NCBI GenBank assembly: GCA_026936325.1
Contig: JAPTHN010000003.1
Coordinates: forward strand, 67,451,192 to 67,515,191
Direction: 5' to 3'
Source: Platynereis dumerilii
Taxonomy: Eukaryota > Annelida > Polychaeta > Phyllodocida > Nereididae
DNA: 64,000 bases
Below are positions 1 to 11,100 of the stretch, one piece after another (the first letter of the stretch is position 1; each line of letters begins with the position of its first letter). The translations under genes were made by a program, and so were the position numbers. The notes under the pieces were generated by a model, which ran no database searches, was not told the origin of the DNA, and was given only the letters and a program-made list of their open reading frames with translations.

Positions 1-98
1 TCAAAAACAAATTGACCAAATGTCCTAAAATTACCTTCACGTTTTAGCCATATTCCAACTCTGTCTCAAAAAGCTGGAATACTGTACTTTTCACATTT

Positions 99-455
99 AT
101 GCTGATGGCTAGAGCCACGAGACAAAAGTATGCTCATATTACCCAACTCTCCCCTATAAGGAGAATCCATTCGGTGGGGGTAACGGTGTTATCGCCATTT
201 AACTCCAGGGAGAAGAAGGTGAGTGATGAGAGAAGGATCATTTTGGATCTGACATACCCAGGGAATGATAGTCTGAATACAGCTATTCCAAGAGACGAAT
301 ATCTAGGAGAAAAAATCACACTAAAATATCCAACAGTAGATGATCTGGGAAGGCTGAAAAGAAAGAAGGGTAGAGGCAGCTGTGTTTTGTTCAAAAGGGA
401 TTTGAAGAAGGCATACAAACATATTCCAATAGACATAGGGACGTCCCAAAATTGA
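99..455 (+). mobile_element. Reverse-transcriptase fragment of a DIRS/Ngaro-like retroelement (fossil)
   Basis: The plus-strand translation contains RRIILDLTYP, YLGEKITLKYP and KRDLKKAYKHIPID. These resemble the fingers-to-palm part of a reverse transcriptase, the last being like motif A with its aspartate. From memory the spacing fits tyrosine-recombinase retroelements (DIRS/Ngaro) better than LINEs or Ty3/gypsy. Only a short piece is seen, near the window edge; no recombinase, terminal repeats or gag part is visible here. It reads as an old, broken fragment. Family assignment is inference. Confidence 0.5.
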
Positions 456-1204
456 CCTATATGTAATAAAAGTAATGCATTGGTATTCAGAAGCTCATGG
501 TTGCATTATAAAGATGTAAATGTTTTAATTAAGTTAATCTCACTTGTCACAGTGAATCGTGCATGTAATAATCCAACAGTCAAATATGCAGAAAATAGAC
601 CTTACCCTTTTGTTATTAAATTTCGATTTATTTTTAAAAGTCTTAACAATTTTACCATAATGCTCTTTTGTTTCAGAGCAATAAGTTGGTTAATGGCTGT
701 TAATTCCCAGGATATGTCAATGGCAAAATTAACTTTAGTCAGATCCACAATCTAGCTTGTTTAATTAATTGTCTTGCACTGAGTCATGTTATTTATAACA
801 CTGACTAACTCTGCCTATGGCCCTGATTCTCTGTGTCCCTGTATGTTGCCAGAGTAAATCGAATTAATTTTTACAATTTTGAATTGTAACAGGAAACACT
901 GAAGCTCTGCAAATACTTCGATACCATAGGCATATAGAGAGCACATTAAACATTCATTTCAGCCTAACGTCGAGAATGTGGATAAAAAACTTTTTGAGAT
1001 ATGAAAGAAATAAACATTGCTGATTCACTGTGTCCCCGTTCCCCCTAAGTAGTAGAGAGACCACAACCCCACAGGGGTCCACTTCATGACCGCAAAAAGG
1101 GCGGTCTTATAATGCAGGGCCACTGTATATTTAAACTCATTAGGAAGATGTGTTTTAAGTCCATTTATTAGTTGTCACAGCAACTATTTGCCTACGATAG
1201 GTAA
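456..1204. other. AT-rich DNA with no recognised feature
   Basis: No exon, RNA gene or clear repeat was recognised. The short open frames here have no domain-like content. Confidence 0.5.
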
Positions 1205-1297
1205 TAGATAACGCCCTCGTTTGTGACAATATGCAATATATCCGAGGGCTTTAGCCCGAGGATTATTGCATATTGTCACAAACAAGGGTGTTATCTA
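1205..1297. repeat. Near-perfect 93-bp palindrome (hairpin element)
   Basis: The left arm starts TAGATAACGCCCTCGTTTG at 1205 and the right arm ends CAAGGGTGTTATCTA at 1297, with only a few mismatches along about 45-bp arms. The centre CCGAGGGCT-TT-AGCCCGAGG folds on itself, so the whole segment can form one hairpin. It looks like a palindromic miniature DNA element; no target-site duplication was identified. Confidence 0.7.
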
Positions 1298-1489
1298 ACT
1301 TATACCACTAAGTACAAAACAAATTAATTTAAATCCTTTTGTTTGCCTTCAATCCTTCTTGTTTGACAACATTTCATTGTATTTGTTTCACATTCATGTT
1401 CCTCAGTTCATTTGAAGGTTGGCAGCCCTGAAGGCAACAGGTCAGAATTCTTTGTTCTCAGGAAATAATACAATACATTAATTTTGTAG

Positions 1490-1615
1490 ATAGAAAGATA
1501 GATGGAAAGATAGATAGACAGAAATAACACAATACATTAATTTCATATATTAATTTTATAGATAGATAGATAGACAGATAGATTGATAGACGGATAGATA
1601 GATAGGTAGGTCGAT
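1490..1615. repeat. GATA-type microsatellite
   Basis: Two runs of imperfect (GATA)n/(GACA)n are separated by a short unique piece containing a repeated AATACATTAATTT phrase. Confidence 0.8.
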
Positions 1616-1729
1616 AGTGCAGCCCTCTCAGCCAAGGTCTCTTTGGTGAGGCTAATTATTACAGTCTCTGAGCAAATTTTATTTTGAAGTTACGAAATAC
1701 ATTAGAAAAATTATAAAAAGCAAGGAGCA

Positions 1730-1794
1730 GGGGTTCGGGGGCGGTAGCCCCCGAAAGAAGAATAAGCAGGGGTTCGGGGGCGGCAGCCCCCGAA
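1730..1794. repeat. Two tandem GC-rich hairpins
   Basis: TTCGGGGGC / GCCCCCGAA stems occur at 1734-1755 and again at 1773-1794, a 39-bp period, in otherwise AT-rich DNA. Loops are GGTA and GGCA, so the loop varies while the stem is unchanged. Confidence 0.75.
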
Positions 1795-2435
1795 TTAAGA
1801 AGAAAAAATAATTCTTTGAGCTTGCCAAATGGGGCCAAAATTGTTGGTCTGCTGCTCCGCTATTTTTTTTTGCAGCTTGCCTATCCAACATGAACTATTT
1901 TATCAAGTGACCTTAAATTTGAACATTATTTCAGATATTGGTATAACAAAGAGTGAATACAGTCTTTTTATTGAGACCAGTTACACTTGATACAATCTTC
2001 CTCCTTGTTTACTGTCTGTGTTGTTCAGTTTTAATCCTTTGTTGGTCAGTTTTGTTTCAGTGTTTCCGTCAATTTTGTCAACTTGCAGTCAGCCAAGCAT
2101 GCAATATCATGGTCAGGTGTATGAGCTGTGATATGCATTATATCAGAGCAAAATCCTGGCTTCTGATTGGCCAGAAAAAGCAAACAGTGGTATAACTGTG
2201 AATAATGGAAGTCAAATACTGTCATTGTTTGATGCAACAGCAAATATTACAAAACGTTCTTGATGGGCACTTTATTACATTGTGGGTTTGCCAAGCTTTC
2301 AAATCAACTGTGCAGATCTGCTTATCATTTTGAAATGGATTTTTGTGCTGCACCAGAAGTGAAAACTCATTGTATGAAAACAGTGTGCAATAAATATATC
2401 AACGTAACTGAAAGGATCCAGAAATAACTGTCAGG
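1795..2435. other. Upstream region of the first channel gene
   Basis: No coding signal. The part from about 2200 to 2435 is matched in inverted orientation at 7183-7390, so it was duplicated together with the first exon and probably contains the promoter and 5-prime UTR. No TATA box or other promoter motif could be fixed. Confidence 0.4.
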
Positions 2436-5400
2436 ATGGATCTGGATTTAGTCAAAGATGAGAGCTGGTTGCTTAAACTGAAGCACAATTCATTTATTGA
2501 TATAGAGAAGATCCTTGAGACTGCGCCATCTTCAGAAATCCATAGGTTGGTGAATGGCCAGTTCAGAAATGATGTGCATACTGACCATGGTGATTTGATG
2601 GTCGCGACCTATCCCTGGAATATTGCTGCTATTCATGGGGCAGCAGATGTTCTGAAAGTCATGCAAAGGTTGGTGAGACATATTGATTTAATTGTCTGTT
2701 TACTTTTTGAAGTCTGTTAAACTGCATCTGAAAAATACTATTCAAATCAAATTTTTATGGTGATGTTAGTCTGAATAAGCAAACTGAAATTAACAAACAT
2801 ATATACATCGTACACCGTGCCGTGTATGAAACTCTCCTTGAATACAGCAGTTATAATAAACATGTGATTTGTTTTAACTTGCGTCATGTCATTTTAGGCG
2901 ACACATAATTGATCTTTAGCTTCTCGGACCCACCGACACAACAGACTTTGTGCCGACCAAGAAAAAAAATTACCACTTAAACCAATTTATTTATTTTGCC
3001 TACTGACGACATTGCCTGATCTGAAGCTAATTCCCCGATGGTGAAAAGCCAGAGGAACCACACCCAGCTTACCTGAATGGCACTTTAAAAAACAGTGCAA
3101 AGAATTTCTCTCATTCAACCATTGTTACTTGCATCCCACACCAGTTATTTCACCCATATTGAGGCCACTTTTGCATTACTATTTCTTCTCTGGTTATTGC
3201 CAAAATGTCACTTTTTATTCATCAATAAGGTATTTCATACTGAATACTGTGTACTAACTCTAATTTTAACATCATATTCCTTTGTAAAATGACTAAAAAT
3301 CAGGTCAGTTTAACTCTTGGTGGAACCTCAATAATGAGAGCCAATGAGAGTCATAGTGGCTCCCCCTATAATTCTACATATATGTCAGAGCAATGGTTGC
3401 ATTCATGATACCTATTTTCACTGGTTTTACAGTAATTTCTTTGTGAATGACCAACAGTGCACACATTGGACATTTAAGTTCTAACACAGCAGTTTCATTA
3501 GTTACAGGGAAATAGAGGACTGTTTCACACCATAACATTTGCACTGGTGGAATCATGTCAGTGCCAGACTGCCAGTGAGCAGTGCCAGTCAGCCTCCACT
3601 GATATCGAGATTTAGGCCAAAGGGAAACCTGGTTAGCACAGTCAAGCTAGGCCTACCAGTACCAGCTTCTTTCATGTACATCTTTCAAACTTTAATAGCA
3701 CAAGGTATTCATGGTCCGGGAACTGCAGCCACATGGCAAATCTGGGCCCAAGAGATAAATAAAACAGCAAACAAACAAACATTATTTTGTGTCACTGTTT
3801 TAGATTATTAGGTACCTACTGTTGATTTTTGTTTATCATGTACGCTGCATAATGATGCCATTACATTTTGTATCATGTTGTCACTTTGAAATTGAAATCA
3901 ATATATATATTCATTATGGGATAAATCTACAATCTATAGTGACAGCCCTATTAAAAATTGCACAAACCCTTTTTGTTGACAACATGCAGAACCTCGCAAT
4001 TTTTTTTTTTTTGACTAACTAACCCATGAAAATTCTGATTTTTGGCAACAAAAAAATTTGAGATTTCAGTTTTTTTTCCGTCCTACTGACCGACCCAAGA
4101 AAAAGAGCCTCGAGAGGATCCGGGAAGCTAAAGATCAATTATTTGTGGCCTTAGCTTGATGCAATGGGCTCTGCTTGTTGCATGGACCAATCCGATCAGA
4201 AACTCATACTTATTGAAATTTTTTTCAGGTTTGGTGCTGATGTTCTTGTGACGGAGGTTGATGGCTGCAATGTGTTTCATCTTTTGGCTTCACGATCAGC
4301 AATCCAAGATTTGAGAGAGATGCTGCTAGATACCTTCAATATCTTGCTGGAAATGCTCTCTCATGAAGATATAAAGACTTTGCTAGCACAAAGAAATGCA
4401 GCTGGGTTTCGAGCAATTGAATTTGCAATATTCAATAACTCTTACAAAATGGCAAACGCAATGTTGAATATACCTGGGACTTACCTTGTGAAACAACAAA
4501 GTGAAGGTCTTATGGTTCATCGATGGTATGATGTCAGTGATTACGAACAAAACATGGCAGACCGAGAAGAATTTCATGTTTTGTTTTCTTTGTTGCATTT
4601 GAATAAGAAAAATCTATCTGACATGGCAACCCAAGAGATATTTGCTTCACCTGTCATTCAAACATATATCAACAAAAAGATAAGAATAAATTCTATCTTT
4701 CTGTTAGCTTGGTTTGTTTTTAGATTAGGTTTCGTGTTTTTGGTTCAGTATCATTCCTTCTGTGGACCCTTTCCCATCGACCAATTGCATGGGATTCAAA
4801 ACACTACTCCTTGGCAAAACTTGAGCCATTCTGCACCATGTTATCCGGCATTGTCAAATTTGAGCAGTTTGATTGGTTTTGCTGTAGCTGTTGTTCTTTT
4901 TTGCTCCTTTTTCATCTTGATTGACCTTATTAGTATTTTTGACTTTATAAAGAGAACATTAAGCAGAAGGAAGTCAAAAACATACAAGTCACCAAAAGAT
5001 TTTGTTATTGCAACAAATTATTACAGCTTATATAATACAATGTGCAAAATGTCTTACAATCTTCTGTTTTCAAATTACTTGCATTTGTATCTAAGAAATG
5101 ATCCGTTCTTACCAAAAATTGTCGAAGATTATCTCTTCATGGCTTGTGGATATTTTTTGGTCCATAATTTATTACTTTTTAGTCTGATAATTCCCTCATT
5201 TGGTTTTGTGAGTACTGTGATGGCTAAATTAGGTGGCATCTTGACTCAGTTTCTGACTTGTTGCGCGATTCCAATCTTTATTTTCACCATGATCAACATT
5301 CGATACTCAACAGCTTTGCCAAACCTTGGAAATGGTGAGTTTGTGAACATAATTGTTGCCTTTTATTCAACTACTCTGAGATACTTTGGCAATTCTGACT

Positions 5401-5693
5401 ATGCTTCGTACAAACCAGTTGAAAACTATCCATTTGGGATCATTTATTTCTACATGGTGTGGACTTCAACGATCAGCCTCAACTTTCTTATTGCTCTGTT
5501 CTCTGACACTGTTGCTGAGGCAATGAGGAATAAACCGGTCATCTGTGCTCTGCAACAGATTTCTTTGATTTCTATGACAGAGGGCCAGTTTCGTGGTCTG
5601 CCTGGTTTGAGAACCTTATATGATGAACTTACCGAGCGTGTGTTTGAAAAGTGTGATGGGAAGATATGCTTGAAGGTATCAACACCTGAATGA
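2436..5693 (+). CDS. Ankyrin-repeat TRP-like ion channel, copy A (2 exons)
   Basis: Exons 2436-2668 and 4229-5693 join in phase 2 (donor AAAG|GTTGGT, acceptor TTTTTCAG) to give 565 residues. The N-terminal part is ankyrin-like: PWNIAAIHGAADVL near residue 65, GCNVFHLLASR near 90, NAAGFRAIEFAIF near 130. From about residue 230 come some six hydrophobic segments, a pore-like stretch, and at 496 the last helix NFLIALFSDTV, which resembles the S6 motif NLLIAMMSDT of TRP channels. It is probably a plasma-membrane cation channel; subfamily and stimulus are unknown. The partner gene at 8187-11547 has the same exon break, and both end exactly 70 residues from this S6 motif. A stronger-looking donor 4 bp downstream (TTG|GTGAGA) would break the frame. 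An AATAAA lies at 5755-5760. A missed small exon remains possible. Confidence 0.75.
2897..4150. mobile_element. PIF/Harbinger-like non-autonomous DNA element in the channel A intron
   Basis: Terminal inverted repeats of roughly 30 bp (left GGCGACACATAATTGATCTT, right end AATTATTTGTGGCC) enclose 1254 bp without a transposase. A TTA flanks each end (2894-2896 and 4151-4153). A 3-bp TTA duplication with a TIR starting GG fits PIF/Harbinger. It fills most of the intron and its right end is about 80 bp from the exon 2 acceptor. Confidence 0.65.
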
Positions 5694-5754
5694 GCTCAGA
5701 AATTTGTTGAATGAAATTGCATGTCTACAAAAAGGCCAAACTATTCATTGGTCT

Positions 5755-5796
5755 AATAAATTTTAAATAAATTTTAAATAAATTTTAAATAAATCA
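5755..5796 (+). repeat. Poly(A) signal followed by a short AT tandem repeat
   Basis: AATAAA at 5755-5760 lies 62 bp past the channel A stop codon and is followed by three to four copies of a 13-bp AATTTTAAATAAA-like unit. The repeat abuts the duplicated tail exon. Confidence 0.6.
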
Positions 5797-5952
5797 GTGA
5801 TCTGTGCTCTGCAACAGATTTCTTTGATTTCTATGACAGAAGGCCAGTTTCGTGGTCTGTCTGGTTTGAGAACCTTATATGATGAAATTACCAAGTGTGT
5901 GTTTGAAAAGTGTGACGGGAAGATATGCTTGAAGGTGTCAACATATGAATAA
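5797..5952 (+). pseudogene. Partial tandem duplicate of the channel A C-terminal coding end
   Basis: This stretch matches 5538-5693, the last 51 codons and stop of channel A, at roughly 93 percent identity by eye. Its frame is fully open (VICALQQISLIS at the start, KICLKVSTYE then TAA at the end). About half of the substitutions are synonymous, and five residues differ. No upstream part of the gene is attached. It is probably a fragment left by local duplication. An AATCAG lies just before it, so use as an alternative last exon cannot be excluded but is speculative. Confidence 0.7.
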
Positions 5953-7044
5953 TTTCAGAAACTGACAGATTTTTGAGATGCTGAGAAGGTAAATTGATGG
6001 ACAAATCTGTAGAAAAATTAAAAAAATTTGTGGGGAATGAGTCCAAAGAGCCTGACAGAAATGATATCAGTTATCATTACCTTATGATGGCCCCTTAAGC
6101 GTAATGGGTAGATTTTGCAAAATTGTATTTTATACATTACTGTGTAAAAACACATTTAGAAAAGTTAAAATCAATGCAATGGCACAGAAACCGGAGTTTC
6201 ATTAAAATAACCTTCAGACATTCTGAATATAGGCCCATCACACTTTTTTTATACTAAATAATCTAAAAAGGTAGATTGATAATTGGTCTGTAGGATATGA
6301 ATGTCTGACTGGTAGGCCTAATAGCCCATGGTAACTTCGCGAAAAAAAAATCGTCCCCCAAAAATTCATGTACAGTAATTAGGTAAAAGAAGACATGTTT
6401 CTGGATATTTCTGCTTCTTGGGCACTTAAAAAATGTATGACACAGTAAGATGTGTCTTTATATTTCAACTTAACCAGACTGATGTGTTTTTGTTCTCTCA
6501 GTTAGTGCTATTATAGTTTACATAATTCATTATAATTATGATATTATGATTTGTTTTCACTTAAACAATTAAACAGCTGACAAAATCTTTGCTTGATCTT
6601 TGTGTTATTCGTTTCAAACGAAATATTTAGATTTCAGCTACCATTTAAAAATCTTTATTGAACTATGCGTGATTTATTATATTAGCAAAAAATAGAGGTA
6701 GAATTGGGTCCAAGGCATGTGATATTTATATTTTAGTCCGCATAACATTAAGAAAGTCAAGGTGGTCTTTGAATTCAGAGGACGATAGCCATATTTTAAG
6801 AAATCATGGCTTAATCTAAAGCAAAGACACGTCATAATCTCTGGACTTGGAAAGGCACTACCAAGTGTCTGATAAGGCATAAAATGGGTGCAAATATCAC
6901 AATTGTTCCTTTCAACAATTTCCATGCACTAAAATAATTTGGAATATAGTTTTTTTTTTTTTTTAAGCTATTGGGATTGATTAGAGATATGCAATGTGAG
7001 ACTGACCCTTCCGTAGTGACACTGAGAAAAACACTGCAAAAAAC
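5953..7044. other. Non-coding spacer between channel gene pieces
   Basis: AT-rich DNA with no recognised exon or repeat. A T-run sits at 6951-6964. Confidence 0.45.
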
Positions 7045-7390
7045 TCAGCGATTCCTTATCAATGACACCAACCTCTTGATTTCCGAAGACCGAGCATTCT
7101 CAAGGATCTTCTCGACATCAAGAAATGAATTGTGCTTCAGGTTAAGCAACCAACTTTCATCCTTAACCAAATCCAGATCCATTCTTATAGTTCTCGCTAG
7201 ATCCTTTCAGTTGCAATGAATCTTAATTTCTGATGGCTGTACAAATCTATTGCAGCATGACAAGAATATTGGTGCAGGCGATTGATAATGCTTAGCAACT
7301 ACATCAAGCAATAAAGTGTCCATTAACAGTGTTTCCCAACATTTGCTAAAACATTGAACGCTGACATTATTTGACTTCCATTATTTAGAG
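7045..7390 (-). pseudogene. Inverted copy of channel exon 1 plus upstream DNA
   Basis: On the minus strand an ATG at 7182 opens MDLDLVKDESWLLNLKHN and runs to a stop at 7045-7047. The first 39 residues match the start of channel A at 33 positions. After SSEIKRLV the similarity ends and the frame closes, so ankyrin remainder, membrane part and splice donor are missing. Similarity continues upstream (7183-7390 against about 2200-2435, for example ATAATGGAAGTCAAATA), so the duplicated block took the promoter region with it. It is a head-only remnant of a third channel copy, or the start of a gene whose rest was lost. Confidence 0.75.
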
Positions 7391-8186
7391 CAACTGCGTT
7401 ATCATAATTAGCAAATAGTCACTGCTGCAACAGATAAATTTCCTGAAAAGTGTTCTCCTCAATAGTTTTATCTTTCCATATGAGAAATAAGTAATGTAGT
7501 TGTCTGTTAGAGTGTTTTACAACCAGCAGAATCTATATATTGTTACAGGAATTCTCATTGAAGTAGACCTGACAATTTTTTTTAGCTGTTTGCTTGTACA
7601 TGACGTGTGGTAGCACCTACTCAAATTAAACTAATATCTGATTCAGTCCTGAATGAGTTTGTTTTTATGAATGGAGCTAAAAGCTGTTTTCACAGTTTCT
7701 GTTGTTTTTGACAGCGTTTCATTGCGGTACTTTAGTTTCATTTGATACTGTGCTTCTATATCTTATTAGTACGCACCATACATCACCTTAGTACGACATT
7801 TCACGGTTTATAAACTAATTTTTAATACCCAGACGATTTTGGCTGATTTTTCTGCCAAATTTCAGGTCAAAATATCATTAAAATAACCATACCCTACTGC
7901 AGACGAGATCTGAACAAGAATGGATGCATATTATTTTAGATACGGAGAAAACAAAAATTTGTCAGAAACCCATGACACAAAAAATCCTTCATTAAACTTC
8001 AATGCAATCTCCTGTAACTGGCATGAGGGACTGTATTGCTATACTCAAACAGCAGAAGTAGCAATATTAGTCATCAATGTTATGACTCACTTATAGGCCT
8101 GAACCCTGCAACTACACAGAGGAAAGGTTTGGTTAAGAGGTGAAAAATGTAAAAGTCCATATATCAAATTGGAATCTGGTTGAGGG
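7391..8186. other. Spacer and 3-prime flank of channel B
   Basis: No coding content was recognised. The right part is the presumed 3-prime UTR of the minus-strand channel gene; no clear poly(A) signal was fixed. Confidence 0.4.
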
Positions 8187-11100
8187 CTAATAATAATGAG
8201 TTGTCTTAATCACAATTTTGCCATCCATTTTCTCAAACTTCCTGCTTGAAAAGTTCTTGTAAATGTTGTCCAAAAAGGGCATTGATAGGAACAGTCTTTC
8301 TGTGTCAGCAATTACTGACAGCTTGTGAACAGCTCTGATTTCTTCCTTATTGGCCATGATATGAGAGACCGTGTCAGAATATATTGCAATTAGAAAATTG
8401 ACAAGGATTATGGAGGACCATATCAGCATGATTTGCAAAAAGGTTAAGGCAAAGTTGTCCAAGGAGACATCACAGCCAGTACCTCCCTTGATCAATGCGA
8501 CAAGTGTGAGATACCATGAAGTAATCAAATCCATCAACTGTCTTTTTTCTTCACCAAAAGTCTTGTCCAAGCAAAATATGTCAAGGTAGTGCAGATTCAC
8601 GAAGGCACCAAATGATGAAATAAAAGTGAGAGCCATGCCAAAAGAGTTTGTGTTACCTTCAAGTCTCTTAAAAATTATAGGAAACCAGTCATATTGCTCT
8701 GACAGATGCAGGAAGAAAATAATGCTGTAAACGTATGTAGACATTCCAGAAATGAAAATCAAATCTTCAAAATTAGTGTTCAATAAACGGTAATGAAAAA
8801 CATGGATAAGAGTTTCATTCATAAACACAAGCAGTAGTACCAGCATTGAGAGTGTATGAGGCAAGTGAAAATTAAAAGCGTCAACATAACCAGAGGAATT
8901 ATGAATCATAAGAACATTCAATTTCATTGTTTTGGGTAGAATTGGGCGCAGTAAGTAGACAATTTCGGACAAAAGAGGAAATAAGCAAAACAGAAGAATT
9001 AAAGGTCCAAGAGCAATGAACGGTATTGGTGGATTTTCATAGCAGGTCTTTGCAATTGCTGATACATTGGTGTCTGGGCTTTTTGGCGTTCGAATTTGAT
9101 CACAAGCAGACCATGGACCAATAACAATGTACAAAGACACCAATAGAAGGAAAGATAGTCTGTATAACATCCATGGTAGATAGAATGGCAGGCATGCACG
9201 AATCTTATTTTGGATGTACACCTTCAGAAACTCTGATGCAAAATGGTGTTTAGTGGACATAGCTTCTAAACGATCATTTCTTAAGTTTAATGTTGCATAC
9301 AGCAAATGATGGTAAAGGGATTGCTTCTTGTCGAAATTCAGCTCATATGCTGTTACATCATACCACCTGTGCACAAATGCTCCACTGTTCTTGGTTTTAA
9401 GGAGATATGTTTCAGGTGTGTTAAGCATCTCTTCTGCAAGATCAAATGCATTTTGAAACAGGGCCCATTCCAGAGGTCGAAACCCAGCATCATTCTTGTG
9501 CATCAGTAAACTCTTGAGCTCTTCTTTGCCTAAAATTTGACATATATTCCGGAAGGTCGTCACCATGTCATTCTCCTTTTCCTTGTCGATCCAACACCTG
9601 GTGGCTAAGAGATGGAGAACATTATTTCCATTCTCCTCAACAGAGATGTTGACTTCAAACCTGTCAATAACAAATTGTTTCTGCAGATATAATACTATTT
9701 TGGTGCATGTAGGCAAAATATGACTTATAGTTAAATGTCTGTCCAAAGGGTGAAAAAAAAAGATCATAATTATAAAGTCTATAAATGCGAAACATATGTA
9801 GCTCCTCCAGGCAGCGGCGTAACTGGGAGGTCTCGAGCGGGGGGGGGGCAACCTGGGGGGCACGCGATTCTCTGGGGGAGGGCACCCACTACACTAATTG
9901 TATATTTTAGCCAGACTTGGAAAGTTCATATGGGGGGCACGGGGGGGGGCACAGGTTCAATATGGGGGACACGTGCCCCCATCATATGGATGCCACTGAC
10001 TCTAGGCCCAAAATGAAAAATCACACTCTCAAAAATTTCTAAGAGAAAAGCATATATATATTTTTCAGAGAACCTCAGAAATGTTATTAAGAGAATCTCG
10101 GAAATTTTTAAGAGAATCTCAGAAATATTTGAGAGAATCTCAGAAATTTTTGAGAGTATCTCAAAAAAGGTAGAGTAGAAGAAAATTTCTTGGATTAATC
10201 TTAGAAATTTTCAAGATAATCTGAAACATTTCTCAGAATATCATTGATATTTCCACTATTATCACAGATATTTCATCAATACATTTTTCATTATTTAACA
10301 TGCTCACGAATTTGTGGAGGTGCAAAAACGAGCATAGTTAGTGGATGTGTAAAAATGAGCATAAGTGCGTGTGTATATGTAATAACTAACACTCGTGGAT
10401 CTGCTTTATCATTCATTCGTGGACCTGCCAATACTAACATTCATGGAGGTATTCAGTTTCAAGGTCAAAATTAGGTTTAGGGTTAGTTTTGGCCAAGTTT
10501 AGGGTTAGTATGTTCGTAATTACATCTATACAAATTCGTGAATGACAATATTTGACACCTCCACGAATGCCAGATTTGTGTACCTGTTCGTTTTTGCAGG
10601 TTTACAAATTGTCTACATGCAAAATGTTGAAAAATATATCCCTTGATATTTGCACAGTAATGGGACATTTCAATGCACAATCTTACAAAGCCAAAGCAGC
10701 TGGACCAAAATAGCGAAAAAAATTGGCAGAAAATGATTATTTTCCATGTCAATCCACAGAATCTGCCAACAAACAGAGAAACATGGACTAAACCTACCTA
10801 TTATGACAGACCTGGGCTGCCAGTGTGCTTGTCTGTGGCCATTCAGCTTTGAATTTCTGAGATTATTCATTGAAATGTACAATGATTATTATTGTACAAT
10901 GATTATTATTGTACAAATATCTAAGATAATAGAAGAAATTTCAACAATAATATCAGAAATTTTCAAGATTCTCTTAAAAATTTCTGAGATTCTCTTTAAA
11001 ATTTCTGAGATTCTCTTAAAATTTCTGAGATTCTCTCTTAGATTGTCTTAAAGATTTCTGAGATTCTCTTAGAAATGTATGCTTTTTTCTCTCAGAAATG

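Noticed and set aside
4164-4228. MGSACCMDQSD start upstream of channel A exon 2
   Set aside because: Intron read-through; splicing from 2668 to 4229 restores the ankyrin reading frame shared with copy B.
6971-7219. Plus-strand 82-codon frame
   Set aside because: It is the shadow of the minus-strand channel exon copy.
9661-9863. N-terminal extension of the channel B frame
   Set aside because: It runs through the splice acceptor into MITE sequence; the phase-2 join to 11273 matches the paralogue.
10244-10474. 76-codon frame and telomere-like TTAGGG motifs inside the fold-back element
   Set aside because: Only two isolated motifs and no protein similarity; not a telomere remnant or gene.
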